From Castanea sativa (taxonomy: Eukaryota; Streptophyta; Magnoliopsida; Fagales; Fagaceae), in assembly GCF_040712315.1 (NCBI RefSeq), contig NC_134013.1:44723501-44787500 (forward strand): a DNA stretch of 64,000 nucleotides. The letters are read 5' to 3'. Positions 57,403-64,000 of the stretch are shown here, piece by piece. How positions within the stretch are numbered: the stretch's first letter is position 1; every line of letters starts with the position of its first letter. Below the pieces are notes generated by a model. It searched no databases. It saw only the letters and a program-made list of their open reading frames with translations, and had not been told where the DNA came from. Made by a program: the position numbers and the translations under genes.

Positions 57403-58386
57403 TGATAGGCCAAGAATGTATTGACCCATTTGGTAAATTAATCAATTAATTAGCCAAGTTAATTCATTAGATTCAATTATATGCAATAAGCGTGGTAGCA
57501 CAAACAAATCACCAACTAAGTTAAATGCAGCGGAAAATAAATTTGACACAGGTTATTTGTTTACGAAAAGGGAAAACCACCAAGGCAAAATCCCACCGGG
57601 TGAATTTAAGGTCACCACTCCCGAGAATCCACTATTATCAAAACAAGCGGTTACAAGTAAAAGGAATCCCAGTACCTAATATCAACCTACAGTTGAATCC
57701 TTACCCCAATACCCAATTGGACTTGTGATGCAGTGACAAACTCTCCTTCGTTGTACGGTTCCCAGTATGTGACTAACCAATTGATGCACGGATCCAAGTA
57801 CGTGACTAACACACCAACTTGAGGAAGATGTTGGCAGTAAAGTTCTTCAGTTCATCCAACAATGAAGATTAAGAAGTCCCTCAGTTATAAAACCCTTAGC
57901 GCAAAGACGCAGTAGCTTATACAAAGAATATGATGAACTAGGGCAAATTGTCTCCAGTCACAATATGCATAAATAATCACCTTGCATCACCTTTGACGGC
58001 CCTTAAAATAATCCTTATATATGTCTAGGGTTGTGAGAAAAGAAACCCTACATAAACACACATGGATATGAGTGAAATCAGATTTGAAAATCTGAATTTT
58101 GTAATTCTTGATAGATATAGCTTCTGTTGAGCTGTTGTCGAGATCCATCATTAAACCTTAATAGATATGTTTCTGTCGAGATATCTATCGAGTATTAATG
58201 AACAACACTCCTTCAATTGTTTCTTGAACAGATTTGCATGGGTTCAATACTAGACTCAAACTCTTATTCCTTGAAGTACTAAACCTATCCTAGATCTACC
58301 AAATTACAAGTAAAGTACATTTTGTCAAAAAGATTAGCCAATTTATATAACATATGTCTCTAACAATATCCACATATGTCTTAACA
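57403..58386 (-). repeat. 5' LTR of the copia element
   Basis: Minus-strand ends are tgttaagacatatgtgg and gtcaatacattcttggcctatca (TG...CA, 984 bp). It is related to the solo LTR at 46025-47001 and to the shortened copy at 51542-51840. Confidence 0.9.
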
Positions 58387-58391
58387 AAACG

Positions 58392-59460
58392 ATTTTAGGT
58401 GGTGGGCTGTTGTAAAGTTTTTTTTTTTATTTTAAATATTTTATTTTAATAACATAATACATACTGTTACTTGAATATTAATGACCATTAGTTTGGATCC
58501 AACGTTGTAATTTATGTAGAATGGCTGAAATTGTTGAGGGAGTTTAGGGATTTTAGACTCACACATCAACATTTTAATTTGGATTTAAAAAAAATAAATC
58601 TGATGTGGTGGTATAGTTGGCATTTGATGTGGTATGAAAAATATTTTTTTATTATTCTGTTTATCACATCAGTTTTTTCTATTAGTTGGCGTTAGATGTA
58701 GAGACTAAATTGACATCACAGTGAAAAGATTAGGGACCAAATTGACACCACAGTGAAAAGATTAGGGACCAAATTGACATAATTGAAAAGTTAGGGACCA
58801 AATTGACATATGATATAAAGGATAGAGACTAACTTTGTAGTTTACCCAAAAAAAGGCAATTAATATTTTCAATTTTTCATAAAAGTAATATAAATTTTTT
58901 AAAAATAATTTATTAATAATTACTTTAAAAGCACCCCTTAACTTGACCAAATTTATAATAAGGTGAGGTCTTTTTTCTAAAGGTGGTAGAACGTTTTTTT
59001 AGTAGGCCTCACGTCACTGCCTACACAAAAACAAAAACAAAAACAAAAACTTGTTAGTATTTTAATCTGATGATAAAAAACAATCATTATTGAATGAACA
59101 TCATATATTAAAAACAAATATTATATTTATGTATTAAAAAAATTATATTTTTTCATTGTATTATTCTTATAAAGTATACATTATAGTTAAACAGAATTGT
59201 ACACTTTTCTTTTAATTGTGTATAACTTACGTTGTACTATTCATGTAAACAAATAATTGTCCAAAATATTTATGATAAACCCAACGAAGGCATTAATTGA
59301 AATTTTCCCTACCTTATAAATATTAAATAAAAACTTAGCAGGTACCGTACCGGTGAAAATTCCACTAATAATATTCGTTGGCATATCTTGACCTGACGTG
59401 GCAAGGACGTGTCTTTCTCTTTCCAAACATATGTACTCATCTAAAAGCAACGTATGACAT
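58392..59460. other. Gene-free stretch with a ~32-bp tandem repeat
   Basis: At 58700-58829 about four units of agggaccaaattgacaccac plus a short cagtgaaaagatt linker are repeated at about 32-bp spacing, with the last units diverged. The remainder is AT-rich with no coding exon recognised. Confidence 0.7.
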
Positions 59461-59463
59461 ATT

Positions 59464-59687
59464 TATGGTCCGTTTGGATAGAACTTATTGCTGAAAATTG
59501 AAAACACTGTAGCAAAATAATTTTTTAATGTGTAAAAAAACAATGTTCACTTTTTTTTTTTAAATTATTTTTTATTGTTCATATGCCTTGGTGCATTGTT
59601 CATGTCCCATGAACAGTGCACTAGGCGCTGGTCTTTGAAAAAAAAAAAAAAATGCAAACACCATAGGGAAACGCAGATCCAAATGCA
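59464..59687. mobile_element. MITE with ggtccgtttggat-type ends
   Basis: Left end ggtccgtttggatagaac and right end cgcagatccaaatgcat form an imperfect inverted repeat. The interior has gaaaacactgtagcaaaat and a tgaacagtgcacta motif often seen in this plant MITE type. The target duplication is not clear. Confidence 0.5.
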
Positions 59688-59933
59688 TTCTTTTATCAAT
59701 ATCCCACATTTTCTATATTTTTACTTGCATTTGCATAGCTTGTTCAAACTACTTCAAAGGCCATTAACTTTTAAAAATAACCAATTTCTAAGCATGTGCT
59801 CAGCATGCTTAGAAGTTTTTCTATTTTATGTTTTTAAAAGTTAATAATTTTCATTTATCATAATTTGACGTTACTACATTTTTCAATCACAAAAAATATC
59901 TAGGCATAAATTATGTGTGTGCTTAAAGACTAG

Positions 59934-60423
59934 TAGGGATAACAAAAATGGCCTGACCTGCAGGTACCTGACTCGATCCGACCATAATGGGTCGGGTAAA
60001 ACCCGACTTGCGAAGCAAATGGGGCGGGTTTAGGTTTGTAATTTTTATGTATTATTTCATTGTTATTTTTTTTAAAGATTATGTATTTTAGGATTTCTGT
60101 ATTTGGGTTTGGATTTCGAAAGGGAAAATGAGAAATCTGAAATTAAATTATTGTAGATTTGTGTGATTTGGTTGTCAAATGCTATTGATTTTTTTTTAAT
60201 GAATTGGGCCATGGTTCAAGCTCTCCAGAGACTTCAAATTGGGCCCTGAAGCCTAAATCTGGGCGGGCTCGTGGGGCCTACAGAGCCCGACGAGCTAGGT
60301 TTGGGTTTTTTTTTAAAAAAACTCATTTATTAAACAGGGCAGGTTCGAGTTTTAGGGCCGGGTCTACGGAGCGGGTTCGTGCATAAAGAAACTTGGCCCG
60401 AACCCAACTTGTTGCCATTCCTA
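59934..60423. mobile_element. hAT-type MITE, copy 3
   Basis: Starts tagggataacaaaaatgg and ends acttgttgccattccta (inverted). The flanks aagactag (59926-59933) and aaggctag (60424-60431) match at 7 of 8 bases. The interior is rich in gggtcggg and gcccga words, as in copies 1 and 2, but is otherwise diverged. Non-coding. Confidence 0.75.
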
Positions 60424-60650
60424 AAGGCTAGTTAGAATTAAAGATCATCTGGGTGAACAGTGTATTCGTACTTACGGCATGGATTGTTATATTAGTTTGT
60501 ATTTGAATACTTGCCACAAAAAGAAAATTGTATGTCCATATCTAGTATTAGTAAGTGAATCTTTGTTTGAGTAGATAGGCAATTCAAACAAACATTAGAT
60601 TTTCACAGAGCATGGGGCTAAGCTAGTAAGCTCAGACATAAATACATAAC

Positions 60651-60944
60651 TAGTCTCTGAGCACATGCTCACGCGTGTGCTTAGAGGCTCTTCTATTTTT
60701 TGGGTAATGGTTAATTTAGAATATTTATTATAATTTGGGATTACTACATTTTCCAATCATAAAAAAATCTAAAGGGTGTGATGAAAAATTATTTCACCAC
60801 ACATAATAGTCATCACACATTTTTTTTTTTGTGATTGAAAAATGTAATAATCTCAAATTATAATAAATGCTCTAAATTAACCTTTACCCAAAAAATAGAA
60901 GAGCCTTTGAGCACGTGTGTGAGCGTGTTCTCAGAGGCTAGTAT
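60651..60944. mobile_element. Long-palindrome (foldback) MITE
   Basis: The first about 130 bases (ctagtctctgagcacatgct and on) are nearly the reverse complement of the last about 130 (ending gtgttctcagaggctag). The whole 294-bp unit would therefore fold into one hairpin with a short loop. A diverged half-copy is visible at 59785-59930 (ctcagcatgcttagaagttt and on). Confidence 0.8.
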
Positions 60945-61290
60945 TGATTACTATTTTAAGCATTGCAAAGCTGAACAGTGCTTTTAATTTCAAAAACTTA
61001 ACGGTCTTAATTTTCAAAAGGTAAAAAAAAACTAATCAATCTAATGCCTCCAATAGGTAATTTGGCTAGTTGTTTATTTTTAACATTTAAAATTATTATG
61101 GCGTTAGTTCTTGCTTGAATTAGATTGATAAGATTTTTTTTTCTTTTTTTTTTTGTAAAGAAAAAAATCAGGCTAAAAAATGCAAATCAGAGCCAATTCA
61201 AACACAACCAAATGGACAAAGGCTAGTACGAATTTGGTATAAGCAACATATCATAAGCAACATGGTAATTGACAATTATTAGTAGTATAC

Positions 61291-62640
61291 TTAGGCTTTC
61301 CAAGCATCAGTGTTATTCTGTTTCCTTATTCCCATATCTACATCAGATTGACTGAAGTCACAAACATGAATTCTGCTTGATGCAAATGCGCTGCAAACAA
61401 ATATTAATGATAACTACGAAAAACAAAATGATACCATGAGGAGATACATGAAGAAAATCATTTCAATTCTTATTGAATAAACTATTATTGGCAAATTTCC
61501 AATCATATTTGGTCAAATTGATAAAGCTTACAAAGTTCATGTCAAAGGTCTTACATTCTATTCATTACCTTTAACCATACATGGATTTTTTTTTTTTTGT
61601 TTTTTGTTTTTTGTTGTTGTTGAGAAACTACCTTACATGGACCTTAATCACTCTATTCATGTTCCATCTTTTCATCTCTATTTTATTACACCATCTTGTT
61701 CTACAAAAGACCAACTTTTGAGACAGTTGAATGATTACTTCTTGAAAGCTGGAGCAAGTTCACCCAGTTGTACATGGAAAGCAGAATGTCACAATCCCAA
61801 CCAATTCACCAATCACAAATCACAATGAATGAACAACTATTAATCGGATTGTGTTGGGAAACTACCAAAAAGCCTTAAATCTTCAATTATGTGAAGCTTC
61901 TCAATTGCATCATCAAAGTTCCCTTTGAAACAATCAAATTCAAACTTTTTATTTCTTGAATGTACCAATTGGCTATCAAAGAAAAAGAAGGAAAAAAAAA
62001 AAAATCTTACAGAGTATAAGAAAGACATGGCTGAGAAGGCAAGAACACCAATCTCCCCAAAGTCTCAGCATGTCAACGCTCACTTTAATTAACTGGAAAT
62101 GAATTGCTCTAATACCAACAAACCTTGTTCGATTCTTCTGTAGAATGGACAAAAACAACAGTAAAACTCAGATGCAATTTACCATTTGCCGCAATGTTCT
62201 CAAAAATGATATAACGAAAATTCATAAATCTTAGTAGAAAAGAAAGAAGGCCCTTTTATCATGCAATGCCTTTTATTTTCTCCTATATGCAAAGTTGGAG
62301 AATTGGAAGCAAGGAAAACCACAATGAAAGAAGGCCCTATATATTCTCACTACTTTTGAGATCTAAGCAAAAAAGATCATTAACTTTAAAATATACATAA
62401 AATTGGTTTTAAAAATCAAATAAAAAACTAAAGAAAATAAAATATTACAACAATGAAAGAATTAAAATAGTAAAAGTTCACATACTTTTGAATTGCTTGG
62501 ATATATATCTCTCATCATCCCTGTCCTTTTAAATAGTTACTTTATTCTTCTGCCTTCTCTCTTTCTTCATTTGAAACTGCAGTTATGACCCTACGATTCC
62601 TTTGTAAAATGGAAAAACCCAACAAACAAACTTAAAGGCT
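61291..62640 (-). other. Possible exons of an unrecognised minus-strand gene or gene remnant
   Basis: Four minus-strand pieces look coding but cannot be chained with certainty. (1) 61390-61291 follows a good acceptor (ttgtttgcag) and reads 32 residues to a stop, including SSRIHVCDFSQSDVDMGIRK. (2) 61945-61860 reads FDCFKGNFDDAIEKLHIIED. (3) 62068-62015 reads FGEIGVLAFSAMSFLYS up to a gtaag donor. (4) 62637-62558 reads RNRRVITAVSNEEREKAEE to a stop. The phases I could derive do not all agree, so this may be a decayed gene, two genes or coincidence. I recognise no family. Confidence 0.25.
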
Positions 62641-62673
62641 ATTTGTCTCAAAGGATATTCCCCATATAAGATG

Positions 62674-63760
62674 TAAAGTTGTGATTTACAATTATTTTTA
62701 TGTTGGCTTTATTCCATGACAAAAAGTGTTGTAATTGCATAAATTTGTTTCCTTGTATTTTTGTGGGATTTCATTGTATTGGGTTTAGTATTAAGTTGGT
62801 GAAGAATCAAGCTTGAAATGAAGAATCAGTGCATTTTCGCGATTGGCTCGCAAGTAGCTCACGAGAAGAGTATCCCGCAAAAAGGGCACGTGAGAAGCAC
62901 ATGCTGGAAGCTGAAGAGTCGTGCCAGCTTGGAGGATTTCGCAAATGTCTCGCAAGTAAGGCCTTCCCGCGAGATACTCGCGAAACTCTCTACCTGGAGG
63001 ATTTTTAAGTGTGACTTTCTTACCCTTCACCCATACTATATATACTCTCATTACCCACAAATGTGTAAGGAGGCTATTTAGAGAGAAAAACCCTAGTTAG
63101 GTTTTCTACAACACACACACCCATCTTTTAGAGAGAGAGCTACTAATCCTTAGTGAGAAATAATCCTAGCCTCTTCTCCTTCCCTTTCCCATTGTCATAC
63201 CTTGAGAGGAGATTTGTACCTAAACACAACCCACACCTTTTCAGAGTGTAGAGAGTGTTTTGGATTTTGGGAAGCTTTGGGGATTTGCTAAAAGAAGCCG
63301 GTGAGGCTTGGTAGATGCAATCGGGCGTATTGCGGGATCCAGAAAGCTAGAGAAGATATGACTCTGTGAAGTCCGTTGGTAGTAGGAGCTTGGAGGGCTC
63401 AAGTACATTGGGTAGACTAGGCTTGGAGGGTCTTTTGTTATTCATGTACTCCAACTTTATTCTCTAGTGGATCGATTACCGCTTGGAGGGCGGCGGAGAG
63501 GTTTTTCGCCGAGTTCTTCGGTTTCCTCTTTGATAACACATCGGCGTGTTATCTTGTGTTTGCATCTCTCTTCCCTTACTCTTTTAGCTTTCATTTTACT
63601 GTTGTGTTTTGTTGAATATGGCTTAGAGTAGTTTTATTGTTTGTTCGCTCTCATTTACTCTTGTTTCCGTACTTAGTTTAAGTAAGAGTAAAATCAACTG
63701 AGCCGTATTTTTTTTTGTTTTGGGAGTCTAAACAGTTCTTGTGTTTTTAACACAAATCCA
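62674..63760 (+). mobile_element. LTR-like block, probably a solo LTR
   Basis: About 1.1 kb without a supported gene. It contains a TATA-like ctatatatactct (about 63034-63046), a leader-like region with aaaccctag (63088-63096), repeated gcttggagggc words at 63390-63490, and several tcgcgag / cccgcgag words at 62840-62985. It ends near tttaacacaaatcca. I could not define a target duplication, so both boundaries are approximate. Confidence 0.45.
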
Positions 63761-63815
63761 GCTTTCATAAGAGAGAAGCAGAGAGGAGGAGAGGGGGTGG
63801 TTTTTCTAATAGGAG

Positions 63816-63817
<2 letters not shown>

Positions 63818-63874
<57 letters not shown>
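63818..63874. repeat. 57-base poly-T tract
   Basis: An uninterrupted T-run on the plus strand. Length in an assembly is unreliable for such a run. The purine-rich sequence to its right (63890-63975) has no recognised gene. Confidence 0.95.
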
Positions 63875-64000
63875 CATTCAAGTTCAAAATAAAGAAGAAG
63901 AGATTTGAGGTGAAAAAAAACCAAACGTAGTGAGAATAGGGAGCAAGGGAAACTGAAAATAAAAAAGAAAAAGGTAAGTCTTGATAAAGCGCAAAAAAAA

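Larger units (their letters stand above)
51542..58386 (-). mobile_element. SIRE-type copia element lacking visible pol
   Basis: Related LTRs at 51542-51840 and 57403-58386 are flanked by a perfect 5-bp duplication aaacg (51537-51541 and 58387-58391). A primer site matching initiator tRNA-Met, tggtatcaaagc on the minus strand (57389-57400), abuts the 5' LTR, which is the right-hand one. In transcription order it carries gag, about 1.5 kb of non-coding sequence, and a second ORF with a plant-transposon-protein-like domain. No RT, integrase or RNase H was found. It looks like a non-autonomous derivative that would depend on a full SIRE/Maximus-type partner. Confidence 0.85.

Overview
The window is AT-rich plant nuclear DNA from a dicot, most likely a woody species. 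The evidence is GT-AG spliced genes with introns, TATA-box LTRs, long AT and GA microsatellites, and many nested plant LTR retrotransposons, MITEs, SINEs and a LINE. Several repeats look like families I associate with Fagaceae (oak/chestnut/beech), but that is an impression and not a proof.

Only two conventional genes can be fully assembled. The first is a five-exon plus-strand gene (10268-15929, 286 aa) for a small ER-type membrane protein that I assign to the EBS7 family (plant ERAD, HRD1 complex). The second is a five-exon minus-strand gene (37595-43550, 820 aa) for a TBC1D5-like Rab-GAP with both catalytic fingers present. They converge on each other. From memory, the Arabidopsis counterparts are neighbours (At4g29960 and At4g29950), which would make this a conserved gene pair pushed about 21.7 kb apart by transposons.

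Layout: 1-8400 is LTR-retrotransposon debris (a bipartite tandem repeat, a gypsy LTR split by a copia solo LTR, an inverted LTR fragment and other LTR pieces). 9304-9867 is a hAT-type MITE just upstream of the EBS7-like gene. That gene carries a dead LINE and a SINE in its introns. 16590-35859 is a nest: a Mutator-like element with a 9-bp target duplication was invaded by an 18.2-kb Tat-type gypsy element with a 5-bp duplication. The gypsy element was in turn invaded by a 2.6-kb solo LTR inside RNase H and by a hAT MITE between protease and reverse transcriptase. The gypsy element also carries an antisense, intron-containing plant-mobile-domain gene. 37.6-43.6 kb is the TBC gene. 46-50.6 kb holds a SIRE-type solo LTR and a 5' piece of another gypsy element. 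51542-58386 is a SIRE/copia-like element with a gag and a 'plant transposon protein' ORF but no visible pol. 58.4-64 kb holds MITEs, a third hAT element, an LTR-like block and weak hints of unrecognised coding exons.

All mobile-element ORFs seen are broken by stops or frameshifts. The two host genes read cleanly across every splice junction.
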